Below are positions 48,805-58,478 of a DNA stretch of 64,000 nucleotides, piece after piece (position 1 is the first letter of the stretch; each line of letters starts with the position of its first letter). The position numbers and the translations under genes are program-made. The notes beneath the pieces are model-generated. The model made no database searches, was not told the origin of the DNA, and worked only from the letters and a program-made list of their open reading frames with translations. Source of the stretch: Hymenobacter sp. YIM 151500-1 (GTDB taxonomy: Bacteria > Bacteroidota > Bacteroidia > Cytophagales > Hymenobacteraceae); contig NZ_CP110139.1 of NCBI RefSeq assembly GCF_025979885.1, forward strand, positions 3,177,501 to 3,241,500, written 5' to 3'.

Positions 48805-49227
48805 ATGCACTACCTGTACTCCCTCATTCTGGCTCTTCTGCTGCCTGCACAGCTGATTGCCACCCTGCCTGATGCGCCGGCTGCCCCACCGACCCGCCGG
48901 CCCCAGCAAGAACCCGGCAAGGATTCCTGCCCCACTGTAACCGGCCGAATTCTCGACCAAAACGGGCAGCCGCTGGTAGGTGCCACCGTTCTTGTGAAAG
49001 GAACCCTCAATGTGCATACCACCAATTCGGAGGGGCAGTACGTGATGCGGGGCCCCGTAACGACGGGGGCTACATTGGCCGTAAGTGCCGCCGGCTACAG
49101 CGCCCTGGACATTCCGCTCACCACCTGCCAGATTTCCGACATTAGCCTTACGCTACTGCCTGGTACCCGCCTCCGGAACAACGGGCGCATCAAGCGCACC
49201 ACCGCCACGGGCAAGATCAAATATTAG
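48805..49227 (+). CDS. Small secreted CarboxypepD_reg protein 2
   Basis: 140 residues from the ATG at 48805 (MHYLYSLILALLLPAQLIAT). Linker with PRR-type Pro/Arg, then the domain: VTGRILDQNGQPLVGATVLV, VHTTNSEGQYVMRGPVTTGA, LAVSAAGYSALDIPL, and a basic end (NGRIKRTTATGKIKY). It resembles the gene at 49433 most (Cys in the equivalent CP/CQ positions, 'RNNGR' tail). A terminator hairpin follows. Confidence 0.72.
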   Translation: MHYLYSLILALLLPAQLIATLPDAPAAPPTRRPQQEPGKDSCPTVTGRILDQNGQPLVGATVLVKGTLNVHTTNSEGQYVMRGPVTTGATLAVSAAGYSALDIPLTTCQISDISLTLLPGTRLRNNGRIKRTTATGKIKY

Positions 49228-49271
49228 ACGCCCCGGCGCCACCCGTAACGACGGGTGCCAGCCGTCCGCAA

Positions 49272-49316
49272 CACGCCCGAGCCTTTTGCTGAACAGCAAA
49301 AGGCTCGGGCGTTTTT
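49272..49316 (+). terminator. Rho-independent terminator
   Basis: ACGCCCGAGCCTTTTGCTG pairs with CAGCAAAAGGCTCGGGCGT, followed by T5. Confidence 0.85.
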
Positions 49317-49432
49317 GCTGCTGTATGAAGGCACTACAGTTGAGCTTAGCATTTCTTTTAGTTTTTATTCAACTTTTTTGTTTGGCCCACGTTTAGCGCA
49401 GCACTTATCACTGAACCAGCTGCCTTTTTCAT

Positions 49433-49900
49433 ATGAAACGTTTTCTACTTCTTGCCTCTTTTGCGGCCCTGCTGACTTCTCCGCTGGCTGCTTCCGCCCA
49501 ACGCGCTGATGCCACTCCTGCGCTGGCTTCGGAGCGTATTGCCCTGGCCGAGCCTGCCCCGAAAGCAGCTCCGGCTCCCACCACGCGGCTGGGGTGCGCC
49601 CAGTTCAGTGGCCAAGTGCTCAATGCCCAGGGCCAGCCTCTGGTGGGTGCTACCGTGATGCTGGAAGGCAGCCGCTTCCCCACCATCACCAACTCCGAAG
49701 GGAAGTACCTGCTGCAAGAGCCCGTATACCAGGGCCAGGTGCTGCACATTGCCGCCGCCGGCTACGTCGACCAGAACATTGTGCTGAACAGCTGTGAGGC
49801 ACCGGTGGTAGGCCTGGAGCTAGCCGAAGGCACCCGCGTGAAGCGCAACGGCAAACGTGCCGGCCAAATCGTCCGTTTCGGGCAGGCGTACCGCCAGTAA
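49433..49900 (+). CDS. Small secreted CarboxypepD_reg protein 3
   Basis: 155 residues. Signal peptide MKRFLLLASFAALLTSPLAASAQ, Ala/Pro linker, then FSGQVLNAQGQPLVGATVML, ITNSEGKYLLQEPVYQGQ, LHIAAAGYVDQNIVLNSC and a tail KRNGKRAGQIVRFGQAYRQ. The paired Cys (GCAQ and NSCE) match those of the gene at 48805 (SCPT and TTCQ), possibly a disulfide. Function unknown; it may be a surface or signalling domain. Confidence 0.72.
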   Translation: MKRFLLLASFAALLTSPLAASAQRADATPALASERIALAEPAPKAAPAPTTRLGCAQFSGQVLNAQGQPLVGATVMLEGSRFPTITNSEGKYLLQEPVYQGQVLHIAAAGYVDQNIVLNSCEAPVVGLELAEGTRVKRNGKRAGQIVRFGQAYRQ

Positions 49901-49964
49901 GCTCCCGGCATTCCCAACTCACTTCGCTTTGCTGCTGAAGTGAGGTAACACAGCTCCTACAACG

Positions 49965-49996
49965 AACGCCCCTGGCTGCTTAGCCAGGGGCGTTTG
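49965..49996 (+). terminator. Rho-independent terminator
   Basis: AACGCCCCTGGCT pairs with AGCCAGGGGCGTT across a short loop. It lies 64 bases after CarboxypepD_reg protein 3. Confidence 0.75.
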
Positions 49997-50060
49997 TCGT
50001 TACTAGGTCACACTGGCCATACGGCAACCCCGGCTGCATTGTGCAATTGTGGCTTGTGCC

Positions 50061-51017
50061 TCATCCCCGGCCCCGGTGCATTCGCAGGTTTTCCACGGTC
50101 GGCCACCACGCCGGCTGCGGGGGCAGGTGCAGCTGCCGGCCCTCAAACTGCCGGATGCCGTGGGCCGCGCCGGCGGGCTCCGCAAAACCATCGGCGAGAC
50201 AGACACGGTAGGTATCGTCTATCCAGAGCAGGTGGCGGTCGAAGGCGCGGTGCAGGGTAGGCGTCAGGGCCAGGCCGTTGGGGAGGGTATCGTCGTGGCT
50301 CTGGGCCCAGGGCACGATGTGGCAGGCGTCGAGCAGAGGGTTAGGGGTGGCCGTGTGGGTGCTCACCAGCTTCAGCCCCGAAATGGCGCAGGTGTGGTCG
50401 TAGGCCTCCAGCACCACGCGCTTGAATAGGCCGCTGCGCACAGCGGTGTCCAACTCGTCGGCTGGAGCCAAGTGGGTGCGGTACACGGCGGCGGGCTCCT
50501 CCAACATCTGCCGGCGGATGGCCTGCACGGCTTCGGTGCCGGCGGCGGGGCGGTAACAGTGGCGCGTCTGCGGGAAGTAGCGCCGCAGCAGGGCCTGGCG
50601 CAGCTCCTCGCGGGCCGGGGCCTCGAGCAGCAGAAGCCACAGGTCAGGGTCGAGGGTGGCGTACTCCACCGTCTCGCGCAGGCTCCGAAAACTCTTGACC
50701 GAACGAGAGGCCGTAAGCACTACTTCCAGGCCGGGGTAGGTACGCAGGCGCCAGAACCTGTCGCCGGTGAGGTGGTAAAACGGCAGGAAAAAGTCATTGG
50801 CCCGAAACAGCGCCGAGGTGCTCAGGTCGCGGCAGAGGCTGCGGAAAGCGGCTAGCAGCTCCGGGGTGATGTGGATGCGGTTGTCCTGAATGGTGCCGTC
50901 TTCGATGCCATCCAGCACGGCCAGCAGCAGAGCGGGTTTATACGGCGCCTCGCCGTGCTGGCGGCTGCGCGCCACGCGCAGGTGGGTGAAGCGGTGGAGG
51001 TAGGGGGTAATCAGCAA
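50061..51017 (-). CDS. HNH endonuclease, restriction-like
   Basis: No ATG is available; the TTG at 51017 (MLITPYLHRFTHLRVARS) gives the usual family N-terminus. The N-terminal ~150 residues (PYKPALLLAVLDGIEDG, FFLPFYHLTGDRFWRL) are those of HNH enzymes often found beside restriction modules. The nuclease core is CAISGLKLVSTHT, LLDACHIVPWAQSHDD, LPNGLALTPTLHRAFDRHLLWI, with the His-Asn-His of CHI, NGLAL and HRAFD. About 318 residues. It is the first gene of an accessory island that includes TcmP, Gp37/68 and Fic. The target DNA is unknown. Confidence 0.85.
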   Translation of the reverse strand: MLITPYLHRFTHLRVARSRQHGEAPYKPALLLAVLDGIEDGTIQDNRIHITPELLAAFRSLCRDLSTSALFRANDFFLPFYHLTGDRFWRLRTYPGLEVVLTASRSVKSFRSLRETVEYATLDPDLWLLLLEAPAREELRQALLRRYFPQTRHCYRPAAGTEAVQAIRRQMLEEPAAVYRTHLAPADELDTAVRSGLFKRVVLEAYDHTCAISGLKLVSTHTATPNPLLDACHIVPWAQSHDDTLPNGLALTPTLHRAFDRHLLWIDDTYRVCLADGFAEPAGAAHGIRQFEGRQLHLPPQPAWWPTVENLRMHRGRG

Positions 51018-51086
51018 AATTTCAGAAACGCTATTGCAATTGTCTTAGCAACCGAAGGCGATAATACTACAAGTAATTACTTCTTC

Positions 51087-51118
51087 TTTGCAAATACCGA
51101 ATGCTGTTCATAGTATTG
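51087..51118 (+). promoter_or_regulatory. Candidate Bacteroidota promoter for tcmP
   Basis: TTTG at 51087-51090, 20-base spacer, then TAGTATTG at 51111-51118 (one mismatch from TAnnTTTG). It is followed 29 bases later by the tcmP ATG. The leader is AT-rich, unlike the flanks. Confidence 0.6.
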
Positions 51119-51146
51119 AAAAACAACCATAACCAGTTTTATAAGA

Positions 51147-52364
51147 ATGGCTTCTACTAGTACCGAGGATTTTTTCGATGAACAAACTGAAAGGTCATTA
51201 GTCAAGTCAACCATCGTCGCTAAATATCTGTACGTTTGGGCAAAAATAATTATTCCACAAGTTAAGAACCGGGCTCATCCGCCCAAGTTTGCAGCTTATG
51301 TTGACTTATTCGCTGGGCAGGGGCGCTATAGTAATGGGCAAGAATCTACGCCACTGCTTGTGCTGCGTCGAGCTATAGAAGAAGCGGATTTGCAACAGCA
51401 TTTACAAATCGTTTTCAATGAACGCGACCCTAAATCATATGAGAAACTTAAAAATGAGGTAAATGCATTCCCTGGTGTCGACACCATAAGACATAAGCCT
51501 TTTTTTATGAACGAGCAGGTCGGCACTGGAAAAATAGAGCAACTATTTACTCGTACAGACAGGCCTCGCCCGCCCATGCTAGTTTTTGTGGACCCATGGG
51601 GCTATAACGGCCTTACAATTGACTTACTCACCTCTATATTAAAACTTTGGGCTTGTGAAGTTATCATATTCTTTAACTATCAACGAATCAACCCTGCACT
51701 TTCTAACTCGGTCTTTATTGAAAATATGGCGCTATTATTTGGTGAGCAACGTGCTAGCACATTGCGTGATGAATTGAGCCGCATTACTGAAGAAACTAAG
51801 GGAAAGAACCGATCAGCTAAGCGGGAGGAAGCAATTATTGAAGCAGTAGAACAGGCCTTAAAGGAGCGAATGGCACCGCACTTGTCAGCCGATGAAAGCG
51901 TCTATACTGTAGACTATCGTTTTCGTGACCCAAAACATGGTACACGCACTACGCATCATTTGATTTTTGCTACCACAAATGCTCACGGGTTCCTCAAGAT
52001 GAAAGAGGTGATGGCTGGCGAAAGTAAGAAGCCATCCGATTCGATAGGACTTTTTGAATATAGTCCTACTAAAGCCACTGACCCGCTACCGCAATTACAA
52101 CTATTCCAACCAGAACGTCCTATCGACGTCTTGGCGGAGAAGCTACTTGCCTTCTTTGCCGGCTGTACTTTATCGACCAAAGACATCATATACCGGCATC
52201 ATACAACAGGTAAATACATTGGTAAAAACTATAAAGACGCCTTAAAGCTCCTAGAAGATCAGGGGCGTATTGTAGCTTTTCCAGCTAAGAGCGTCCGTCC
52301 TCAAGGCACGTTTGGTGACCAAGTTCAGGTTTCCTTTGTTAATTTGAGTAGCCAAACAACTTAG
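51147..52364 (+). CDS. tcmP: Three-Cys-motif partner protein TcmP
   Basis: TcmP family, always seen beside a Gp37/Gp68-type three-Cys protein. The N-terminal half is methyltransferase-like: [11 protein letters not shown] is a SAM-site-type motif, [11 protein letters not shown] a ribose-acid strand, and [11 protein letters not shown] a DPPW-like motif; catalysis is unproven. The C-terminal half is helical ([34 protein letters not shown]) with winged-helix flavour. Codon use and GC (clearly lower than neighbouring genes) indicate recent transfer. The partner starts 25 bases after its stop, across a hairpin. 405 residues, normal. Confidence 0.87.
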   Translation: MASTSTEDFFDEQTERSLVKSTIVAKYLYVWAKIIIPQVKNRAHPPKFAAYVDLFAGQGRYSNGQESTPLLVLRRAIEEADLQQHLQIVFNERDPKSYEKLKNEVNAFPGVDTIRHKPFFMNEQVGTGKIEQLFTRTDRPRPPMLVFVDPWGYNGLTIDLLTSILKLWACEVIIFFNYQRINPALSNSVFIENMALLFGEQRASTLRDELSRITEETKGKNRSAKREEAIIEAVEQALKERMAPHLSADESVYTVDYRFRDPKHGTRTTHHLIFATTNAHGFLKMKEVMAGESKKPSDSIGLFEYSPTKATDPLPQLQLFQPERPIDVLAEKLLAFFAGCTLSTKDIIYRHHTTGKYIGKNYKDALKLLEDQGRIVAFPAKSVRPQGTFGDQVQVSFVNLSSQTT

Positions 52365-52380
52365 TCTAGCTACTCAAATT
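52341..52380. repeat. Hairpin at the tcmP / gp37 junction
   Basis: AATTTGAGTAGC (52341-52352) and GCTACTCAAATT (52369-52380) are perfect inverse complements; the tcmP stop lies in the loop. It is 9 bases before the partner ATG and could set the ratio of the two proteins. Confidence 0.7.
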
Positions 52381-52389
52381 AGTAAATCT

Positions 52390-53127
52390 ATGGCCCAGTC
52401 GAGCATTGAATGGACCGAAATGACTTGGAACCCTACAACTGGGTGCGACAAGATTTCGGCTGGTTGCAAGTTCTGCTACGCGGAGGTGCTGACAAAGCGC
52501 TTGAATGCCATGGGGCAAGCTAAGTACGCCAATGGCTTTAAGCTTACGCTGCATGAAGAAGAGATAAGCCGCCCCTTAAGTTGGCGAAAGCCTAAAGTGG
52601 TTTTCGTTAACTCTATGAGCGACTTGTTTCACAAAGATGTTCCTATTGAGTTCATCCAGCGAGTATTTGCGACCATGAATAACTGTCCGCAACATACGTT
52701 TCAAGTGCTGACAAAGCGTGGCGACGTGTTAGCTCGCATGGCAGAGCACCTTACTTGGTCGGATAATATATGGATGGGCGTTTCAGTAGAAGACCACCGT
52801 GTGGTAGACCGAATTGATTTTCTACGTTCCACTCCTGCGCAAACCAAATTCCTCTCATTAGAACCGTTGATCGGGCCATTACCGGTCCTCGACCTAACAG
52901 GTATTGATTGGATAATTGTAGGTGGTGAGTCCGGCCGGAAACCTAGACCAATGCGTGAAGAATGGGTCCGCGACATCCAGCAACAGTGTGCAGCAGCAGG
53001 TGTTGCCTTTTTCTTCAAGCAGTGGGGTGGCGTAAATAAAAAAGCATCGGGACGTTTGCTTAACGGTCGGACTTACGATGAAATGCCAGTTCGGCCAAGG
53101 GTAGGACAACTAACTATGGCGCTCTAG
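52390..53127 (+). CDS. Phage Gp37/Gp68-family three-Cys (radical-SAM-like) protein
   Basis: DUF5131 family. The three cysteines Cys19-x6-Cys26-x2-Cys29 lie in [17 protein letters not shown], a radical-SAM-like iron-sulfur site. Later blocks: [68 protein letters not shown] and FFFKQWGG. 245 residues, normal. With TcmP it forms a two-gene cassette found on phages and mobile elements, suspected of modifying nucleic acid or protein. GC is low like tcmP. A strong hairpin closes the pair. Confidence 0.87.
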   Translation: MAQSSIEWTEMTWNPTTGCDKISAGCKFCYAEVLTKRLNAMGQAKYANGFKLTLHEEEISRPLSWRKPKVVFVNSMSDLFHKDVPIEFIQRVFATMNNCPQHTFQVLTKRGDVLARMAEHLTWSDNIWMGVSVEDHRVVDRIDFLRSTPAQTKFLSLEPLIGPLPVLDLTGIDWIIVGGESGRKPRPMREEWVRDIQQQCAAAGVAFFFKQWGGVNKKASGRLLNGRTYDEMPVRPRVGQLTMAL

Positions 53128-53156
53128 TTTATGATGTTGCTAGGCTTCTTTGAAGC

Positions 53157-53210
53157 CATCAAGAACCCAACGAGCCGCTGGGATTTCAGCGGCTCGTTGG
53201 GTTCTTGATG
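53157..53210. terminator. Perfect 24-bp stem terminator
   Basis: 53157-53180 and 53187-53210 are exact inverse complements (CATCAAGAACCCAACGAGCC...) with a GGATTT loop. It lies 29 bases after the gp37/68 stop and before the ettA remnant. Confidence 0.75.
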
Positions 53211-53221
53211 CAAAGCTGAAT

Positions 53222-53346
53222 ACTATCCCAAACTCCGATACCTCACGCGCTTGGGCTCCACTCCACGTCCCCGAGGCGCTTCTTCTTAGCTTCCTCGTAG
53301 TCGGAGAAGTCGCCCTTGAAGGCTAGGATGTGAGTGGCCAGGCGGT
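53222..53346 (-). pseudogene. Degenerate copy of the ettA 3' end
   Basis: Aligns with 54676-54818, the last ~47 codons of ettA, in the same orientation: shared words TGGGCTCCA, CGCACGCGCTTGGGCTCCA-like start, CCTCGTAGTCGGAGAAGT and AGGATGTG.GTGGCCAGGCGGT. It differs by a 5-base CTCCA duplication, a deletion of about 26 bases between short direct repeats, and scattered changes. The reading frame is broken. It lies just outside the fic gene, so fic is bracketed by this remnant and the intact ettA. Confidence 0.8.
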
Positions 53347-53370
53347 AACGTCTTCCAACGCTATACAGCA

Positions 53371-54447
53371 CTAAGCTAACCGCGCCAACAGGTCAAACAG
53401 CGGCTGGTTGACGTAGTAGTTTGACTTGCCTAGCCTGTATTTCTGGAGCAGGCCACCGGGCTCGGCCAATTGATTGAGGTAGCTGGAGGCCGTCAGGCGG
53501 CTTACGCCTAGCTCCTGCTGTACGAATTCAATTTTGGTATACGGGTGGCGAAAGAGGTTATTGAGCAGGTCCTGGCTGTAGAACCGGTACTCCCGCAGCC
53601 GCTGCCGCGTGTGCTGCATCAGCTGGCGCATGTCGTTGATGAGGCGGATGGTTTCGTGGGCGGTTTGCTCTACGCCCGTCAGCATATAGAGTAGCCACGG
53701 TTCCCACTCTCCCGTGTCGCGCACGTGCTGTAAGTAGCGGTAGTAATCGGCTTTGTGCTGAATCAGGTAGCGGCTCAGGTAGAGCACGGGCAAGTCGAGC
53801 AGGCCTTTGAGCACCAGGTACAGAATGTTGAGGATGCGGCCGGTGCGCCCGTTGCCGTCGTAGAATGGGTGGATGCTCTCAAACTGAAAGTGGAGCACGG
53901 CCATTTTTACGAGTGGGTCGGCGTCGCTCAGCGCGTCGTCGTTTAGGTACTGTTCCAGGTTGCCCATCAGCGCTATGATGGTGTCGTAGTCCTGCGGCGG
54001 AATAAAGACCACCTCGCCGGTCTGCTGGTTTTTGAGCGTGGTGCCGGGCAAGCGGCGGTAGCCGGCGTTGTTGTGCTCCAGCTCGGCCTGAATCCGGGCC
54101 ACGTGGTTTACACTCAGAAACCCGTGCTTCTGCACCAGCTCGAAGCCCAGCCCCAGCGCCGCCGCGTAGTTCTGCACTTCTTTGGTGGCTTGATTGGGTA
54201 GCTCCTCCAAGCGCAGCTCCGCCCGAAACAGCTCATCGTGGGTAGTAATAATATTTTCCACGGCCGAACTGTCCTTGGCTTCCTGCAAAGGCAGCGTGTT
54301 CAGCAGAATTTCTTCAGTTGGGATAGTGCCCAGCACTCCTTTCAACTCCGCTAGCGCCCGGTGCGCCAGCGTCAGCTTTTTCAACACAGTGCGGGTTTCT
54401 AACTCTTCGGCTGGTGGCAGTAGGGAGGGATGCCAGGACATGGGCAT
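53371..54447 (-). CDS. Fic-family AMP-transferase
   Basis: Transfers AMP (or a related group) from ATP to a target hydroxyl. The catalytic motif HPFYDGNGRTGR (193-204) is complete: His193, Asp, Asn and Arg. The inhibitory helix precedes it (SSAVENI at 60-66, Ser60-x-x-x-Glu64-Asn65), so this is a class II Fic with intramolecular inhibition. The C-terminus has a winged-helix DNA-binding part (HPYTKIEFVQQELGVSRLTA, YLNQLAEPGGLLQKY), typical of Fic regulators. 358 residues. Upstream (54,448-54,600) lies a cluster of TGTAAAG words that may be its own operator. Confidence 0.9.
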   Translation of the reverse strand: MPMSWHPSLLPPAEELETRTVLKKLTLAHRALAELKGVLGTIPTEEILLNTLPLQEAKDSSAVENIITTHDELFRAELRLEELPNQATKEVQNYAAALGLGFELVQKHGFLSVNHVARIQAELEHNNAGYRRLPGTTLKNQQTGEVVFIPPQDYDTIIALMGNLEQYLNDDALSDADPLVKMAVLHFQFESIHPFYDGNGRTGRILNILYLVLKGLLDLPVLYLSRYLIQHKADYYRYLQHVRDTGEWEPWLLYMLTGVEQTAHETIRLINDMRQLMQHTRQRLREYRFYSQDLLNNLFRHPYTKIEFVQQELGVSRLTASSYLNQLAEPGGLLQKYRLGKSNYYVNQPLFDLLARLA

Positions 54448-54474
54448 ATGGTTTAGATACTACTGGGCAGGCAA

Positions 54475-54595
54475 GTCATGTAAAGAGAATACATGGTTTC
54501 TTTACTTGTATTCGGCCTCATGTATAGAAAAATGGATTTTGCTTTACACGAAGTCGAAGATATGTAAAGAAAAGGTGGCTTTACTTTACATGAGC
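54475..54595. promoter_or_regulatory. Cluster of TGTAAAG / CTTTACA words upstream of fic
   Basis: Five near copies within about 115 bases: ATGTAAAGAG (~54,478), CTTTACTT (~54,502), GCTTTACAC (~54,540), ATGTAAAGAAA (~54,561) and ACTTTACATG (~54,582). The last two form an inverted pair. Because the Fic protein has a winged-helix domain, autoregulation through these sites is plausible. Confidence 0.45.
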
Positions 54596-54616
54596 CCTTT
54601 AGCCCGCGACTAAAAC

Positions 54617-54655
54617 CAAACGCGCCGCCGGAGATACTTCCAGCGGCGCGTTTGT
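54617..54655. terminator. Bidirectional terminator before ettA end
   Basis: AAACGCGCCGC-CGGAG... pairs with ...CCAG-CGGCGCGTTT (arms 54617-54630 and 54640-54653). It ends ettA on the minus strand. Confidence 0.75.
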
Positions 54656-54673
54656 TCGTGGCTTAGCTAACCC

Positions 54674-56341
<1,668 letters not shown>

Positions 56342-56683
56342 ACAAGAAAAAAAGTGGTGCGTGGTGGCTGCATCCCTCTTCCAGGGGGTTGCGGGTGCAG
56401 CGCAGATGTATATTTTGCAGAACAATAGGCTGCGGCTGCCGGTTGGCAACCCGGCTTTTGGCCCGCGCATAGGCTCTTGCCGAACTTCCGCCGCCCGCTC
56501 CGGCAGCGGGCAGGTGCCGGGCGGCGGCAGCCCGCCCACCAAAGGTAGGCAGCCGACCACGGAATCTGAAGTGCTCCGGGCACCGAAGATTTAGCCGACA
56601 ACGCGTAAACTTGTACTTCTTTCCGGCTTTGTGCCGTTCTACAACCCGACCTTTCCACCTATTCGCTCTCCCGCTATCTGATT
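56342..56683. other. Intergenic region between divergent genes
   Basis: 342 bases between ettA (minus) and DUF349 (plus). Small frames here are chance. TTTTGCAGAACAATAGGC-type AT patches near 56,410 could hold the ettA promoter but no spaced boxes are clear. Confidence 0.4.
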
Positions 56684-57997
56684 ATGGAACACCCCGACCA
56701 CCTACTGGCCGAAGCCCGCCGTTATGGCTACATCGAGGGCGACCAGGTGTGGCTCCGCCCGCTGCTGGACTTCCCGGCCCGGCAGGTAGGCCAGGTGAAA
56801 GAATCTCCTGACGCATCGCTGGTATACTTTGCCCAGCGCTTTGAGCTGTTCCGGGCTAAAGTTGAAGACCTGCTGCGCAAAATCGAGGAGTCTGAAAACA
56901 AGGGCTCCTTCCTGATGAAAGCCCTGCACCTGAAAGAGCAGGTGGGCAGCTACGACGCCCTCGGCGACTTTGCCAGCCTCTACCAGCGCCTCACCGAGGC
57001 CGAGGAGGGCATCAAAGTCACCATTGCCCGCAACCGGGAGAAAAACCTGGCCACCAAGCAGGCCCTGATTGCCGAGGTCGAAGCCCTGGCCGACACCATC
57101 GACTGGCAGGCCGGCAGCGAGAAAATCAAGGACCTGCGCCAGGGCTGGATCAAAACTGGCCCCGTCGACAAGCACCTTACCGACGAGCTGGAAGCCCAGT
57201 TTCAGCGGGCCGTAGACACGTTTTTTGCCCGCAAGAAAGAGTTTCAGGCCGAGAAGAAGGCCATGGTTAACCGGGTGTATGAGCAGTACAAGACGCTCAT
57301 TCATAAATCGGAGGCCCTGCAAAACTCCACCGACTTTGAGGAGACGACCCGCAAGCTCAAGCAGCTCCAGCAAGACTGGAAGGACATCAACGGCACCCTG
57401 CCCCGCAAGCAGGCCAACGACCTGTGGACCCGGTTCCGGGCGGCGCACAACCATTTCTTTGAGCGCCTGAAGGTGCACATCGAGAGCAAGCGCCAGGAGC
57501 AGCAGCCCACGCCCGGTGGCAGCGGCGAAGACAACCTTAGCCGTAAGCGCGCCTTGGTAGCCGAAGCCCAAGCCCTGCTGCGCCGGCCCATGTCGGAGGC
57601 GGTGGCGCGGGCCAAGGAGCTGCAAGCCGCCTGGAAAAAGGTGGGCCCCGTGCGCGGCGAAGAGTCGGATCGGGTGTGGGAGCAGTTTATTCTGGCCTGC
57701 GACAAGGTGTTTGAGATGAGCGCCCTGGAGCACTACATCCGCAAGCGCCAGCCCAGCGGCCCCGAAGCCGGCAGCTCCGCCGACCAGGCCACGCTGCGCA
57801 TCCAGGCCCTGCGCGACTTCATCAAGTATGACAAGCAGGAGCAGGAAGTGCTGGTTGACAACCTGGGCAAGCTCAACGACTCGCCCGGCAATGAGGCCTT
57901 CCGCACCATGCTGCAAGGCAAGATTCGCGCCTTCGACCGGAAGATTCGTACGAAGAACGAGCTAATTGCTATGTTCCAGCAGCGTCTCGGTAGCTAG
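56684..57997 (+). CDS. DUF349 repeat protein
   Basis: 437 residues, mostly helical. After a short N-terminal domain (PDHLLAEARRYGYIEGDQVW) come repeated DUF349 helical hairpins with the recurrent 'W(K/R).(I/V)GP/NG..' words: LRQGWIKTGPVDKHLTDELE, LQQDWKDINGTLPRKQANDL, LQAAWKKVGPVRGEESDRVW, each with '(F).. A ..FF' helices. No enzymatic motif. DUF349 proteins in Bacteroidota are linked to ribosome or RNA-related functions in some studies; the role here is unknown. Probable cytoplasmic protein. Confidence 0.85.
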   Translation: MEHPDHLLAEARRYGYIEGDQVWLRPLLDFPARQVGQVKESPDASLVYFAQRFELFRAKVEDLLRKIEESENKGSFLMKALHLKEQVGSYDALGDFASLYQRLTEAEEGIKVTIARNREKNLATKQALIAEVEALADTIDWQAGSEKIKDLRQGWIKTGPVDKHLTDELEAQFQRAVDTFFARKKEFQAEKKAMVNRVYEQYKTLIHKSEALQNSTDFEETTRKLKQLQQDWKDINGTLPRKQANDLWTRFRAAHNHFFERLKVHIESKRQEQQPTPGGSGEDNLSRKRALVAEAQALLRRPMSEAVARAKELQAAWKKVGPVRGEESDRVWEQFILACDKVFEMSALEHYIRKRQPSGPEAGSSADQATLRIQALRDFIKYDKQEQEVLVDNLGKLNDSPGNEAFRTMLQGKIRAFDRKIRTKNELIAMFQQRLGS

Positions 57998-58026
57998 CCC
58001 AACTTTACTGAGTATTTTACGTTGTC

Positions 58027-58093
58027 GTCAGCAAAAAGCAGCCGAGCCGGCAACAGTGTCAGGTGTGGCACCGCCGGCCGGGTTTTTGCTGAC
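58027..58093 (+). terminator. Terminator-like hairpin after DUF349
   Basis: GTCAGCAAAAA at 58027-58037 pairs with TTTTTGCTGAC at 58083-58093, with a second internal stem (GCCGGC / GCCGGC). T-rich edge. Confidence 0.6.
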
Positions 58094-58136
58094 CCGCTTC
58101 TCACATCCGCTAACCTTTTAGTAGCAACACACGACT

Positions 58137-58358
58137 ATGTACTGGACTCTGGAACTTGCTTCGTACCTGGAAGATGCCCCCTGGCCCGCCACGAAGGATG
58201 AACTCATCGATTATTCTATCCGCTCGGGTGCCCCGATGGAGGTGGTAGAAAACCTGCAGGCTCTGGAAGACGACGGACAACCCTACGAGAACATCGAAGA
58301 AGTATGGCCGGACTACCCGACCAAGGAAGACTTCATGTTCAACGAAGACGAATACTAG
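58137..58358 (+). CDS. DUF2795 small acidic protein
   Basis: 73 residues (MYWTLELASYLEDAPWPATK). DUF2795 family: the block YLEDAPWPATKDELIDYSIRSGAPMEVVENLQALEDDGQPY is highly conserved in Bacteroidota, with a very acidic end. Widespread, probably essential-type cytoplasmic protein of unknown function. A short-tandem-repeat hairpin starts right after the stop. Confidence 0.85.
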   Translation: MYWTLELASYLEDAPWPATKDELIDYSIRSGAPMEVVENLQALEDDGQPYENIEEVWPDYPTKEDFMFNEDEY

Positions 58359-58361
58359 GAT

Positions 58362-58478
58362 GTAGAGGTGAGATGATGAGAAGTGAGAGGTGAGACTAGG
58401 TTCTGACAACTCGCTAAGAGCCAACAGAACGAAAGTCTTACTTCTCACTTCTCATGTCTGACCTCTCACTTCTACGCA
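58362..58478. repeat. Intergenic hairpin of GTGAGA heptads reaching into the next gene
   Basis: Left arm GAGGTGAGATGATGAGAAGT (58366-) GAGAGGTGAGAC and right arm GTCTTACTTCTCACTTCTCA then TGTCTGACCTCTCACTTCTA. The right arm contains the ATG at 58454 and the first codons of the ABC ATPase gene. Same family as 37,884 and 42,903. Confidence 0.8.

Noticed and set aside
56702..57916. Minus-strand frame opposite DUF349
   Set aside because: Shadow frame; DUF349 repeats are clear on the plus strand.
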